Assembly (NCBI GenBank): GCA_965218235.1
Contig: OZ244595.1
Coordinates: 248,001-312,000, forward strand
Reading direction: 5' to 3'
Source of the DNA: CADCWK01 sp965218235
GTDB taxonomy: Bacteria; Chloroflexota; Chloroflexia; Thermomicrobiales; UBA6265
DNA: 64,000 nucleotides
A model generated the notes under the pieces. The model was given only the letters and a program-made list of their open reading frames with translations. It made no database searches and had not been told where the DNA came from. Shown piece after piece: positions 1-8,913 of the stretch (its first letter is position 1; each line of letters begins with the position of its first letter). Position numbers and translations under genes: made by a program.

Positions 1-657
1 GACGGCCCCGTCGAGCGCGACGCGGGCCGCGTCGTCCCGCGCCGCCGCCCTGACCCGGCCGGGAAAGACCCCCGTGTAGCCGGCGACCATGTCCGGTGTC
101 AGGATCTCGACCAGCCGCCGGTACCCCTCCAGGCTGCGCTCGATCGCGCCGCGGTAGATCGCCGCCTCGCGCTCCGGCAACACGGGCGTGATCATGGTGT
201 CGCCGGTGACCTCGCGGTAGCGCTGCGAGACCTGCTCCGAGTTGTAGTACGGGTGGCTGTGAAAGAACGACCAGATCGCCAGCCGGCTGACGTTGTCCAG
301 CACGAAGACGAAGTTGGCGTGCTGGAACGTCGTGTGATGCCCGGCGGCGAACAGCGACGCGTAGAGGGCCAGCGCCCGGTCTCGCCGCCGCGCCCGGTCG
401 GCGACCTCGGCCGGGGTGGCGGTCGCCTTCGCCGGCTCGTTGAGCAGCCGCCGGACGTTCTCAGCTTTGGCCGGTCGGCCCCCGTAGCAGGACCACGCCG
501 CCGCGATCGTCACAGCGACCGGGTGGGCTGTCGACTCCTCGGTGAGCAGCGTGACGGTCGGCTCGGGCGACGCGAAGCCGCCGGTTGCTGTGGATGGCGC
601 ATCGACGGGCCGGAGCAATGGGGGAATCAGGTCGCGCTGGCTGTCTGGCATGGTCAT
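1..657 (-). CDS. thyX: FAD-dependent thymidylate synthase ThyX-like, partial (3' end outside window)
   Basis: Reading leftward from an ATG at 657 (a second ATG lies at 651) the frame stays open to the window edge, giving about 219 residues. The segment HHTTFQHANFVF followed by YNSEQVSQRY matches the ThyX pattern (HHTPFEH...F-F, then the RHRxxSxNExSxRY signature), so the likely role is flavin-dependent methylation of dUMP to dTMP using methylene-tetrahydrofolate. The two arginines of the classical RHR triad are replaced: the local sequence is FFHSHPYYNSEQ, while the later S-x-R-Y is kept. Diverged or two-domain ThyX proteins may look like this, so the exact activity is inferred. A GGGAG lies upstream of the start. 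The C-terminal part is missing only because the window ends. Confidence 0.75.
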   Translation of the reverse strand, partial: MTMPDSQRDLIPPLLRPVDAPSTATGGFASPEPTVTLLTEESTAHPVAVTIAAAWSCYGGRPAKAENVRRLLNEPAKATATPAEVADRARRRDRALALYASLFAAGHHTTFQHANFVFVLDNVSRLAIWSFFHSHPYYNSEQVSQRYREVTGDTMITPVLPEREAAIYRGAIERSLEGYRRLVEILTPDMVAGYTGVFPGRVRAAARDDAARVALDGAV

Positions 658-865
658 GGGGTGGCCCGCTCCCGCCGCGGCCGGAGAATCCGGCTCGGTC
701 GCTGACCCGTCGCGGAGAGGGCCAGGATGCAGATGGAGTCGGCGGGAACGACACGATGACCGAAGTATACGTACGGCGTGCCACGGGGTCGATCCCGACG
801 CGACACTCGTCCGTCCCGGCTGCTCGTTCCGGGTTGCATCTCCCGTCTCTGCCACGCTGCCTCGG

Positions 866-912
866 ATCAGACGAGCGGCCCTGCCCGGTTCGGGCAGGGC
901 CGCTCGTCTGAT
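866..912. terminator. Perfect 22-bp inverted repeat, terminator-like
   Basis: Arms 866-887 and 891-912 are perfectly complementary around a 3-nt loop (GTT). It lies just downstream of the minus-strand alpha/beta hydrolase (stop at 931) and upstream of the thyX start, so it probably ends hydrolase transcription. There is no T-run on either side, so a classical intrinsic terminator is not proven. Confidence 0.6.
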
Positions 913-930
913 TCAACCGGGCTGGAGTGG

Positions 931-1764
931 CTACTTCGCGAGGAACGCCATCAAGGCCTGGTTGACCTCCTCAGCGTGCGTCCAGCCGATATTGTGAGGG
1001 CCGCCAGCGATGCTGACATGCTCGCCGTTGGCGATCAGCGCCGGGAGCAGATCGCCGGTCGAGGCCGGCGGGAGGATCCGGTCGGCGTCACCCTGCACGA
1101 CGAGCGTCGGGACGTCGAAGCGGGGCAGGTCGCCGCGGAAGTCCGTCAGCCAGGTGTCGACGCAGGCCAGGGTGCCGGCGGCAGACGCCTGAGAGGCGAT
1201 GACGAAGTCCGACTGAATCTTGTCGGCACTGATCCGGGTGCCGAGCAGATCGTCGGTGTTGTAGAAGCTGTCGAAGAAGCCGGTCAGGAAGGCCGGCCGG
1301 TCGGCCTGGATCTGATCCCTAAAGCCGTCGAACACTTCCTGCGGCACGCCGGTCGGGTTATCGCCGGTCTTGAGCAGGTACGGCGGGATCGGACCGAGAA
1401 GCGCGGCCTTGCTGATCCGCTCCGTCCCGTACGTGCCGATGTAGCGGGTGACCTCGCCGGTGCCCATCGAGAAGCCGACCAGGATGACGTCGGAGAGGTC
1501 GAGCTTGTCGAGCACGATCTTGAGGTCGGCGGCGAAGGTATCGTAGTCGTAGCCTGTCGTCGGCTGACTGGACTGGCCGAACCCGCGCCGGTCGTAGGCG
1601 ATCACCCGGTAGCCGGCCGCGAGCAGACCCGGCATCTGCTTCTCCCACGACCGCCCGTTGAGCGGGTATCCATGGATCAGAACGATCGGCTGGCCGCTGC
1701 CATGATCCTCGTAGTACAGGTCGATGTTGCCGGTGTTCTCCTGGCCGACGGTGATGAATGGCAT
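931..1764 (-). CDS. Alpha/beta hydrolase (non-haem chloroperoxidase/esterase type)
   Basis: A 277-residue cytoplasmic alpha/beta-hydrolase fold protein. Visible are the oxyanion region VLIHGYPLNGRSW (about residue 31), the nucleophile elbow GFSMGTGE, a late acidic residue in GDADRILP and the catalytic histidine region GGPHNIGWTH near the C-terminus, giving a complete Ser-Asp-His triad. The closest recognisable family is cofactor-free haloperoxidase/esterase. Start chosen at the ATG (1764) beginning MPFITVGQENTG because it has an AAAGGAT just upstream and the N-terminus matches the family; an upstream in-frame extension looks non-coding. Substrate unknown. It is a single gene, with a hairpin after its stop. 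Confidence 0.85.
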   Translation of the reverse strand: MPFITVGQENTGNIDLYYEDHGSGQPIVLIHGYPLNGRSWEKQMPGLLAAGYRVIAYDRRGFGQSSQPTTGYDYDTFAADLKIVLDKLDLSDVILVGFSMGTGEVTRYIGTYGTERISKAALLGPIPPYLLKTGDNPTGVPQEVFDGFRDQIQADRPAFLTGFFDSFYNTDDLLGTRISADKIQSDFVIASQASAAGTLACVDTWLTDFRGDLPRFDVPTLVVQGDADRILPPASTGDLLPALIANGEHVSIAGGPHNIGWTHAEEVNQALMAFLAK

Positions 1765-2031
1765 TGTCTGATCCTTTGGTCTGGCGAGATGCAGGAAGCA
1801 CGTCGGCGGCGACGTCCCCCTGACGTCGCAAGAATCGGGCAAGGGAGCGACTCTTCACCGAAAGGTCGTGCCCGATGGGACGACCTGACCGGCACCTCTC
1901 ATCGGCGCCTCAGCCACCCGTCCAATGGGACGACGCAGCGAGTTGGCACATTGGCTGCATGGTCGAGATCGGCCGTTCGTCGTTGGCTTTTCACGCCCTA
2001 CCACGGCGCAGGGTTCATCAGGGTGTCTCTC

Positions 2032-3117
2032 ATGTCCACGGAAGAACGACAACTCATCGCGATGGCCGACGCGAAGTCGGCCGGCCTCCACTACACCACG
2101 GACACCGACCCCGGGATCACGCGCAAACGAGCGGGCAAGGGCTGGAGCTACCGCGATCCCGATCGAGACCTCGTCCGGGACAAGCCGACGCTGGAGCGAA
2201 TCCGGCTCATCGTGATCCCGCCGGCCTGGCGGGACGTCTGGATTAGTCCGGACCCGCGGGGGCACATCCAGGCGACCGGGCGCGACGAGCGCGGCCGCAA
2301 GCAATACCGCTACCACACTCGCTGGAGCGAGGCGCGCGGCGAGACGAAGTACGAGCGGACGGTCGCCTTCGCCGAGTCGCTTCCCCGGCTCCGGGCTCGC
2401 GTCGCGGCGGACCTCGCCGCCCCCGGTCTGTCCCGGGACAAGGTCATCGCCACGATCGTCAGCCTGCTGGAGGCGACGCTGATCCGGATCGGCAATCAGA
2501 CCTACGCGAAGGAGAACAAGAGCTACGGTCTGACGACCCTGCGCGACCGCCATGTCGAGGTCAAGGGCGAACGGGTGATGTTCGCGTTCCGGGGCAAGAG
2601 CGGCGTCGAACACGAGATCGAGCTGCGCGACCGGCGGCTGGCGAAGATCGTCCGCCGCTGCCAGGACCTTCCCGGTCAGACACTGTTCCAGTGGGTCGAC
2701 GGCGACGGCTCCCGGCACCGGATCGGCAGCGACGAGGTCAACACCTACCTGCGTGAGGCGACTGGGGCGGACTTCACCGCCAAGGACGTCCGGACGTGGG
2801 CCGGGACGGTCCTGGCCGCCCACGAGCTCGCCGCCTTCGAGCACCCATGGCGGAGCGAGACCGAGGCGAAGCGCAACGTCGTCGCGGCGATCAAGGCCGT
2901 CTCCGAGCGCCTCGGCAACACCCAGGCGGTCTGCCGGAAGTGCTACATCCACCCGTCGGTCATCACGTCCTACGAGCACGGCACGGTGATCGAGTTCCCC
3001 GACGACGTGCTGGCGGAGACCGGGACCGGCATCGTGACCGGCGACCTGACGCCAATCGAAGCCGCGGTCCTGGCCTTCCTCAAATCCGATACGGCCTCGA
3101 CCATCAGGGCGGCCTGA
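2032..3117 (+). CDS. DNA topoisomerase IB (poxvirus/bacterial type)
   Basis: A 361-residue type IB topoisomerase that relaxes supercoils through a 3'-phosphotyrosine intermediate. Motifs: VIPPAWRDVWISP and GHIQATGRDERGRKQYRYH (N-terminal domain, residues 62-95), LIRIGNQTYAKENKSYGLTTLRDRH split over 150-174 with the catalytic Arg152, KDVRTWAGTV with Arg254, and the C-terminal CRKCYIHPSV with the presumed nucleophile Tyr305. All catalytic positions look intact and length fits the bacterial family. The ATG at 2032 is chosen; a GTG nine bases upstream (2023) is an alternative. Single gene upstream of an aquaporin. Confidence 0.93.
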   Translation: MSTEERQLIAMADAKSAGLHYTTDTDPGITRKRAGKGWSYRDPDRDLVRDKPTLERIRLIVIPPAWRDVWISPDPRGHIQATGRDERGRKQYRYHTRWSEARGETKYERTVAFAESLPRLRARVAADLAAPGLSRDKVIATIVSLLEATLIRIGNQTYAKENKSYGLTTLRDRHVEVKGERVMFAFRGKSGVEHEIELRDRRLAKIVRRCQDLPGQTLFQWVDGDGSRHRIGSDEVNTYLREATGADFTAKDVRTWAGTVLAAHELAAFEHPWRSETEAKRNVVAAIKAVSERLGNTQAVCRKCYIHPSVITSYEHGTVIEFPDDVLAETGTGIVTGDLTPIEAAVLAFLKSDTASTIRAA

Positions 3118-3311
3118 CATCCCGGAACCGGCCGATGGCCCGGGCGAGACCCGTTACCGGCCGGCCATGGTCGCTTGACGATCTGTCCGAGGCTGCCGGC
3201 GCCCGCGGTCGCGCCCGTCACGATCTCAGAAAAGGTGACATGATCCCCTGCGCACAAGCACCGGCCGCGACGCGCGCGGCCGACCACGCGTCCGCGCTCT
3301 GAGGCAAACCA

Positions 3312-4100
3312 ATGCAACCAACTCTTAGTGATTCCGAAGGAACGAGAACCAACCTCGTCCGTGCCGCGGGTGCTGAATTGATCGGTACCTTCTTCCTCGT
3401 CCTGATTGGAACGGCCGTGGCGACCGCCGCCATCCTCAACCGGGAGACGGCCGGCGCCGCCTACGATTCGCTCGCCATCGCGTTGTCCTTCGGCCTGGTG
3501 CTGGCGGCGATCGTCGGCGCCCTGGGTCAGGTCAGCGGCGCCCACGTCAACCCGGCCGTCACGATCGGACTGGCGAGTGCGGGCAAGTTTCCCTGGTCGA
3601 GCGTGCCGGCCTACGTCGTTGGCCAGATCGCCGGCGGACTCCTTGCCGCATTGGCGGTCTGGGCGGCCTATGGCCAGCCGGCACTGGACCGGGCGAATCT
3701 CGGTGCACCGGCTCCTGTCCCGGAGACGACGACGATCCAGGGCATCCTGGTGGAAGGGCTGATTGCCTTCCTGCTGGTCTTCGTCGTCATGGCGGTCGCG
3801 ACGGACGACCGCGCGCCGGCCGGCATCGCGCCGCTGTGCATCGGGTTCGCCCTGGCCGCCGGCGTCCTGCTCGGTGGGCCGGTCAGCGGCGGGGCCGGCA
3901 ACCCGGCCCGGGCGCTGGGCCCGATGATCGTTTCCGGGACCTGGGACACCTGGGCGATCTACCTTATCGGCCCGGTCGTCGGCGGAATAGTCGGTGCCCT
4001 GCTGTATGCCCATGTCGTCGGTCAGGCGTCACCGCCAGCGATGCCCGTCGCCGATCAGGCCAGTGGCACAGGCGGTCCGGAGGGCGGCGACGATCAGTAA
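3312..4100 (+). CDS. MIP-family channel (aquaporin)
   Basis: A 262-residue six-helix membrane channel for water or small neutral solutes. The first NPA motif is at residues 80-82 (GAHVNPAV) and the second at 197-199 (GGAGNPARALGP), followed by Arg200, the usual selectivity-filter arginine. The C-terminal tail (about 240-262) is hydrophilic and Gly/Asp rich. A GAGG sits 5' of the ATG. Whether it carries water or glycerol cannot be decided by eye; the lack of an Asp after the second NPA pair favours an aquaporin over a GlpF-type channel. About 190 bases separate it from topoisomerase, with no evident shared operon. Confidence 0.9.
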   Translation: MQPTLSDSEGTRTNLVRAAGAELIGTFFLVLIGTAVATAAILNRETAGAAYDSLAIALSFGLVLAAIVGALGQVSGAHVNPAVTIGLASAGKFPWSSVPAYVVGQIAGGLLAALAVWAAYGQPALDRANLGAPAPVPETTTIQGILVEGLIAFLLVFVVMAVATDDRAPAGIAPLCIGFALAAGVLLGGPVSGGAGNPARALGPMIVSGTWDTWAIYLIGPVVGGIVGALLYAHVVGQASPPAMPVADQASGTGGPEGGDDQ

Positions 4101-4143
4101 CATCCGTCCGCGCGGGAGGGCAGGGTGATCGGATACGAAGGCA

Positions 4144-5238
4144 TCATGCCTGCCGGCGGCGCAGTTGCCAGCCGAGCAGAAGGAACCCGGCCAGCGCCCA
4201 GGCGATCATGATGGCGAAGTTCAGCACGGCGCCACCGTAGATCGTCTCGCCGGTCAGGCCGTTGGTGATCTCCTTGGCGGCGGCGCCGGTCGGAAAGGCG
4301 GAGACGAGGGCGTGGGCCCAGTCCGGCAGCGGCAGCGCGACGAGGAACGCCGGCGTGATCAACGGGAACAGCAGCAGGCTGCCCCAGGTGTTGAGCTGAT
4401 TGGCGCTCCGGAACAGGCCACCGATGAACAGACCGAAGCCAAGCAGGGCGAGCGACAGCGCCGAGACCGCGAGGGCGAACAACGCGACGTTGCCCGGATC
4501 GGCGTTCGCCAGCACGACGGTGATCAGCGTCGCGACGGCAATGTAGGCCAGACCGACCAGTGCCTTGCCGATCATCACGTCGCCGTAGGACGCGATCATC
4601 ACCAGTGCGTCGAGCGTCTTCTTCTCGATCTCCTCGGTCAGGATGATCGGGATGGCGAAGACGGCGATCATCCCGACCAGGAAGATCATCGAGAAGGTCA
4701 GCATGTAGGTGCGCAGGCCGATCCGGTCGAAGAGCGACGGCTCCCCGGCCGCCGTCGCGGTGACTGTGATCTGCGCCGGCGACCCCTGCCCGGCCAGCGT
4801 CCGGAGGGCCGGGTCGAGCGCCGTCAGCAGGAACGTCGTTCCGGCGGTCGGTTCCGGCGGCGTCAGCACCGTCATCCCGGGCTGCTGCCCAGCCGCGAGG
4901 GCCGCGTCGAACCCGGCCGGGACGACGAGGCCGAGATCGTCGCCGCCGTCCTGGACCGCCGCCCGGACCTCACCCTCTGTCCCGTACGTGTGAACGGTCA
5001 GGTCGATGCCCGTCCCGGCCAGCGTCGACAGCTGGTCCGTGATCGTCGTGGCGTCCGACGAGGAGACCGCGACCGAATACCCCGGCGTCGGGTTGGTCGT
5101 GTCGTCATTGAACAGGTACGCGTACGAGACGCCGATCAGGATCGGGACGATCAGCGCGATCGCAACCCGACCGTCGCGGATGGCATCGATCAGGTCCTTG
5201 CGGAAGATCGTCAGGATGATTCTCGGGTGAAATCTCAT
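4144..5238 (-). CDS. ABC-2 type exporter permease
   Basis: A 364-residue membrane protein with an N-terminal transmembrane helix (VAIALIVPILIGVSYAYLF, about residues 24-42), a roughly 130-residue extracytoplasmic domain and about five to six hydrophobic helices in the C-terminal half, the layout of NatB/YhaP ABC-2 permeases. The motif EIEKKTLDALV after helix 2 is typical of the family. Start ATG at 5238 has GGAG ten bases upstream. It follows the ATPase gene by 52 bases on the same strand, so the two form one exporter unit. Substrate unknown (Na+, drug or peptide exporters share this form). Confidence 0.87.
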   Translation of the reverse strand: MRFHPRIILTIFRKDLIDAIRDGRVAIALIVPILIGVSYAYLFNDDTTNPTPGYSVAVSSSDATTITDQLSTLAGTGIDLTVHTYGTEGEVRAAVQDGGDDLGLVVPAGFDAALAAGQQPGMTVLTPPEPTAGTTFLLTALDPALRTLAGQGSPAQITVTATAAGEPSLFDRIGLRTYMLTFSMIFLVGMIAVFAIPIILTEEIEKKTLDALVMIASYGDVMIGKALVGLAYIAVATLITVVLANADPGNVALFALAVSALSLALLGFGLFIGGLFRSANQLNTWGSLLLFPLITPAFLVALPLPDWAHALVSAFPTGAAAKEITNGLTGETIYGGAVLNFAIMIAWALAGFLLLGWQLRRRQA

Positions 5239-5290
5239 GGGTACTCCAGCCGGCTGTCCAGCCATCGGACAGACCGGATCAGGGTGCGAT

Positions 5291-6199
5291 TTAGAGCGAC
5301 CGACCAGCCAGCGCGATGAAGACGTCCTCGAGGGTGCCTTCGCGCGAGTGCATCGTCAGGACCTGGTCGTCCCGCATCCATCCGGCGAACCGCTCGGCAT
5401 CGGCGGGCTCGTCGAGGCTGATCGTCTGCTCCTCGCGGTTGCGGAGCAGCACCGAGGCGGTCCGGCTGCCGTAGCGCAGCTTGAGCTCCTGTGGGGTGTC
5501 CAGCGCGACGATCCGCCCGGCGCTGAGGAAGGCGACGCGGTCGGAGAGCTCGTCGGCCTCCTCCATGTAGTGCGTTGTCAGGAAGACGGTCGTACCCCGG
5601 TCGCTCAGCTGGCGGATCAGATCGCGCAACTCGCGGGCGGACGCCGGGTCCAGCCCGCGGGTGGGCTCGTCGAGGAACAGCACCTTTGGGGAGTTGATCA
5701 GGGATCGGGCGATTAGGAGGCGCTGCTTCATTCCGGAGGAGTAGGTCTTGACCTTCCGCTTCGCCGCGTCGGTCAGCCGGACCAGTTCCAGCAACTCGCC
5801 GGCCCGCCTGCGGGGAACGCCGTAGAGGTCGGCGAAGATCTCGAGGTTCTGGATGCCAGTGAACCGCTCATAGAGGTTCGGGTCCTCGAAGACGAGGTTG
5901 ATGATCGGTTTGATCGCGTCACGGTCCCGGACGATGTCGTGGCCGGCAATCGTCGCGGAGCCGCTCGTTGGGCGGGTCCGGCCGGTCAGCATCCGGATCG
6001 TCGTCGTCTTCCCAGCGCCATTGTGGCCGAGGAAGCCGAAGACCTCGCCCGGCATGACGTCGAAGGAGATGCCATCGACGGCGTGGACGTCGCCGTAGGT
6101 CTTGACCAGGTCGCGCACCTGGATGAACGGCGGGTCGCCGGTGCCAGAGGATGAGGCCATCGTGGGTCGGTCCGGCGACGGGGACAGGGCTGCGGACAT
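5291..6199 (-). CDS. ABC transporter ATP-binding protein (exporter)
   Basis: A 302-residue ABC ATPase. Walker A GHNGAGKTTT, signature YSSGMKQRL, Walker B VLFLDEPTRGLDP and H-loop TTHYMEEAD are all present, so it should be an active motor of the DrrA/NatA exporter class. The N-terminal 22 residues before the ABC domain are Ser/Pro rich. Start ATG at 6199 has AGGAG ten bases upstream. First gene of a two-gene operon with the permease ending at 4144. Transcribed divergently from the amidase-deacetylase gene, suggesting a shared promoter region but not necessarily related function. Confidence 0.93.
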   Translation of the reverse strand: MSAALSPSPDRPTMASSSGTGDPPFIQVRDLVKTYGDVHAVDGISFDVMPGEVFGFLGHNGAGKTTTIRMLTGRTRPTSGSATIAGHDIVRDRDAIKPIINLVFEDPNLYERFTGIQNLEIFADLYGVPRRRAGELLELVRLTDAAKRKVKTYSSGMKQRLLIARSLINSPKVLFLDEPTRGLDPASARELRDLIRQLSDRGTTVFLTTHYMEEADELSDRVAFLSAGRIVALDTPQELKLRYGSRTASVLLRNREEQTISLDEPADAERFAGWMRDDQVLTMHSREGTLEDVFIALAGRSL

Positions 6200-6523
6200 C
6201 TGCGTACTCCTGACGAGCGGCGTCCCGGCACGGGACGATCGCAACCGATCGCTCCACGGTGCGGTCGCGGAACGGTCCGGCAGTGAATCGCCGACCATCG
6301 TACCGGCCCGATGTCACATTTGTGTCCAGGCCGGTCGCAGTCGGTTCCAGGGACCGTTCGCAAGTAGTCCCCATGATCGAGCGGCACCGATCGCGTGAAA
6401 CACCGTATCAGGCACGGTATGCTTGGGAGACCTGTCCGCTTTCAGGAGTCTCGTTGCCCCGTGCCACATGCAAGGGACGAGCCCGCTTCCATCGACGCAC
6501 CGAGCAAAGGAGTAGCCGCGTTC
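6200..6523. other. Divergent intergenic region, exporter / cell-wall enzyme
   Basis: Between two divergent start codons. It should carry both promoters. A TATGCT at 6418-6423 with GTGAAA 17 bases upstream is a weak candidate promoter for the plus-strand gene. No other element was recognised. Confidence 0.3.
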
Positions 6524-8422
6524 ATGGCGATCCCATCCCGGCCCTCACGACAGCCGATCACCCAAAGCGGACTGACTCCGCGGCCGGCCGATCGGCTTCC
6601 GCTCGTCATCGCCGGTATCGTCGTCGTGGTGGCGCTGGCCTTCGCTGGGACCCTGCTCGTCTCGGTCCTTCGGGGATTCGGCTCCGGCGATCAGCCCGGC
6701 ACGCAACTGACCGCCCAGCAGCCAGCCGCCTCGAACACCGGCCCGGCCGCCGTGGCGCCTCCCGCCGTGGTCGCGGCTGGGACAGCGTCGGCCGCGGCGC
6801 CGACACCGGCGTCAACAAATTCGTCGGTGGCCGTGTCCGACCAGGGCGCCAGCACGCTCGGACAGCCCTACGTCGTCTGCCTCGACGTCGGGCACGGCGG
6901 GATCGACTGGGGCTATACCCGGACTGACCCGGACAGTGGCGAACTCATCGCCAAAGAGAGCGATATCAACCTCGAGATCGCCAATGCGATCAAGGATCGG
7001 CTTGAGACGCAGGGCGTCGAGGTCGTCCTCACCCGGACCGACGACGAATTGGTCAACCCAACCGGCCTGGATGTCAATGGTGACGGCGAGAAAGCGACCG
7101 ACGGCGACGGGGACGGGTTGATCGATACGATGGGACAGGATGGTCCCGACAACCTCGACGAGCTCCAGGCTCGGGTCAACGTCTGCAATGACGCCAATGC
7201 CGACCTGCTGATCTCGATCCACATCAACGGCGCCGAGAACACGTCGCTGCAGGGGTACGAGTCGTGGTGGGCCGAGGGGCGGCCGGATTCCGACAAGAGC
7301 AAGTGGTTCGCGCAGGAGGTCGTCAGCCAGTTCGGCGAGCAGTTCGACGCGGCCGGCTTCGATGTCCAGTCACGCGGCGCTCAGGACGACAATGAGACCG
7401 ACATCCCGGCCAAGGACTTGCCCACCAACGAGTTCAGTCATTATGTCGTCTTGAGTCCCGACGTGCCGGACCGGGACTTCATTGGGAGCACGATGCCTGG
7501 CGCCGTCGTCGAGTCCCTGTTCCTCTCGAACGACAACGACTGGGCGGTCCTGTCCGATCCGACCGGGCTCGACGCGATCGTCAACGCGTATGTCTCCTCG
7601 ATCAACGGCTTCTTCACGGAGTTTCCGATCGAGGGCAAGCGGCTCTCGACCGGGGAGAGCCACAGCGGACATAGCGCCGGAACGCCCCTCGGGACGCCGG
7701 GGGCCGTCGCCGGGGCTCCGACCGAAATCTCCATGGCGACGCCGGCAGCCTATCCTCGACTGCCGCCGCCGCCCCAGACCGACGCCGAGTCCAGCTACCT
7801 GGTCGAGACAGCCGACACGACGCGGGACGAAGTCGCCCTCACGTTCGACTGCGGTGCCGACCGCGGCAACACCGAGGCGATCCTTGACACCCTTGACAGG
7901 TACGGCCTCAAGGGCTCGTTCGGCATGACCGGCCTCTGGGCCGAGGACAACCCCGACCTCGTCCTGCGGATGGCGCGGGAGGGTCACATGATCTTCAACC
8001 ACACCTACTCGCATCAGTCCTTCACCGGATTCTCGACCGACTCCGGTGACCCCGGCACGGACTTCCGGATCAACGAGATCGAACAGACCGAACAGGTCGT
8101 CTCCGAGATCACCGGCGGCTACGACATGGCCCCGTACTGGCGCCCGCCCTACGGCGACGTCGGCCCCCAGACGCTGAAGGACATGGCCTCGATCGGCTAC
8201 GGAATCACGGTGATGTGGACCGTCGACACACTGGGCTGGAACGGCATGAGCGGCCCAAATGTGCTGGAGCGGTGCATGGACTCGCTGCAACCCGGCGAGA
8301 TCGTACTGATGCATGTCGGCGTCCAGGCACCGGGCGACTTCGCGGCGCTGGAACCGTTCATCGAGCAGGCGGAGGCCCAGGGCTATTCGTTCGTAACCGT
8401 CGATCAGCTCATGCAACCGTAG
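6524..8422 (+). CDS. N-acetylmuramoyl-L-alanine amidase / polysaccharide deacetylase fusion
   Basis: A 632-residue membrane-anchored wall enzyme with two catalytic domains. One N-terminal transmembrane helix (about 26-49) is followed by a Ala/Pro/Thr linker. The Amidase_3 domain (about 115-365) has zinc ligands His124 (DVGHGG), Glu145 (AKESD) and His233 (SIHING) and catalytic Glu330 (VVESLFLSN). The NodB deacetylase domain (about 430-632) has Asp442 in TFDCG, His493/His497 in NHTYSHQ, and RPPYGD. An Asp/Gly-rich insert (DVNGDGEKATDGDGDGLID, residues 183-201) inside the amidase domain resembles calcium loops. NodB motif 1 is TFDCG rather than TFDDG. Start ATG has AAAGGAG upstream. It could cleave and deacetylate peptidoglycan. 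Confidence 0.9.
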   Translation: MAIPSRPSRQPITQSGLTPRPADRLPLVIAGIVVVVALAFAGTLLVSVLRGFGSGDQPGTQLTAQQPAASNTGPAAVAPPAVVAAGTASAAAPTPASTNSSVAVSDQGASTLGQPYVVCLDVGHGGIDWGYTRTDPDSGELIAKESDINLEIANAIKDRLETQGVEVVLTRTDDELVNPTGLDVNGDGEKATDGDGDGLIDTMGQDGPDNLDELQARVNVCNDANADLLISIHINGAENTSLQGYESWWAEGRPDSDKSKWFAQEVVSQFGEQFDAAGFDVQSRGAQDDNETDIPAKDLPTNEFSHYVVLSPDVPDRDFIGSTMPGAVVESLFLSNDNDWAVLSDPTGLDAIVNAYVSSINGFFTEFPIEGKRLSTGESHSGHSAGTPLGTPGAVAGAPTEISMATPAAYPRLPPPPQTDAESSYLVETADTTRDEVALTFDCGADRGNTEAILDTLDRYGLKGSFGMTGLWAEDNPDLVLRMAREGHMIFNHTYSHQSFTGFSTDSGDPGTDFRINEIEQTEQVVSEITGGYDMAPYWRPPYGDVGPQTLKDMASIGYGITVMWTVDTLGWNGMSGPNVLERCMDSLQPGEIVLMHVGVQAPGDFAALEPFIEQAEAQGYSFVTVDQLMQP

Positions 8423-8600
8423 GGGAGGTCCCACGACGATAGCGGTCAGGTCCATGCATCTCTGCGTCACTGCCCGTCTTCGTCTCGACGACGACCCCGA
8501 TATCCGGTAGCCTGCGGGCAGTGACGCGAACTAGGCACATGATTGCGACCGACCCCGATGCGGCGGCCGACGAGACGATGGCGAGACGAGGAGAACGGGA

Positions 8601-8813
8601 ATGAGCGAGCTCTCGAAGCACTGGCGGATCTACCTGATCGGCATTGGGTCCGTCGCCACCTGGAGCGGCGTCACGTTCTACGGCATGGGCATCTCCTACC
8701 GGGAGCCGCGCTCGCTGGACGCCAACCTTGGGCTCGGGCTCGCCATCGCCGGGCTGATCGTCCTCCTCCTCGGGATCTTCTTCTATATGCGCCGCCCCGA
8801 GAGCGAACGGTAG
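8601..8813 (+). CDS. Small two-helix membrane protein, unknown function
   Basis: Seventy residues, with a first hydrophobic stretch at about 10-28 and a stronger one at about 44-63 (GLGLAIAGLIVLLLGIFFY) followed by a basic/acidic tail RRPESER. Start ATG preceded by GAGGAGAACGGGA. I do not recognise a family. It stands alone between a cell-wall enzyme and a convergent aminotransferase, with a shared hairpin after it. Confidence 0.65.
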   Translation: MSELSKHWRIYLIGIGSVATWSGVTFYGMGISYREPRSLDANLGLGLAIAGLIVLLLGIFFYMRRPESER

Positions 8814-8847
8814 CTCCCCACCGGCGATGATTGACCAGACACGCGGC

Positions 8848-8879
8848 AATGCCCCGGCACCTGATCGTGCCGGGGCATT
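8848..8879. terminator. Bidirectional terminator-like hairpin
   Basis: Perfect 13-bp arms (8848-8860 and 8867-8879) with a 6-nt loop lie between the convergent small membrane gene (stop 8813) and the aminotransferase (stop 8914). A short T-containing flank only; position between two convergent stops is the main support. Confidence 0.65.
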
Positions 8880-8913
8880 CGCCGTCCGGGCCGGCTCACG
8901 TCTCGGCGGAGCG

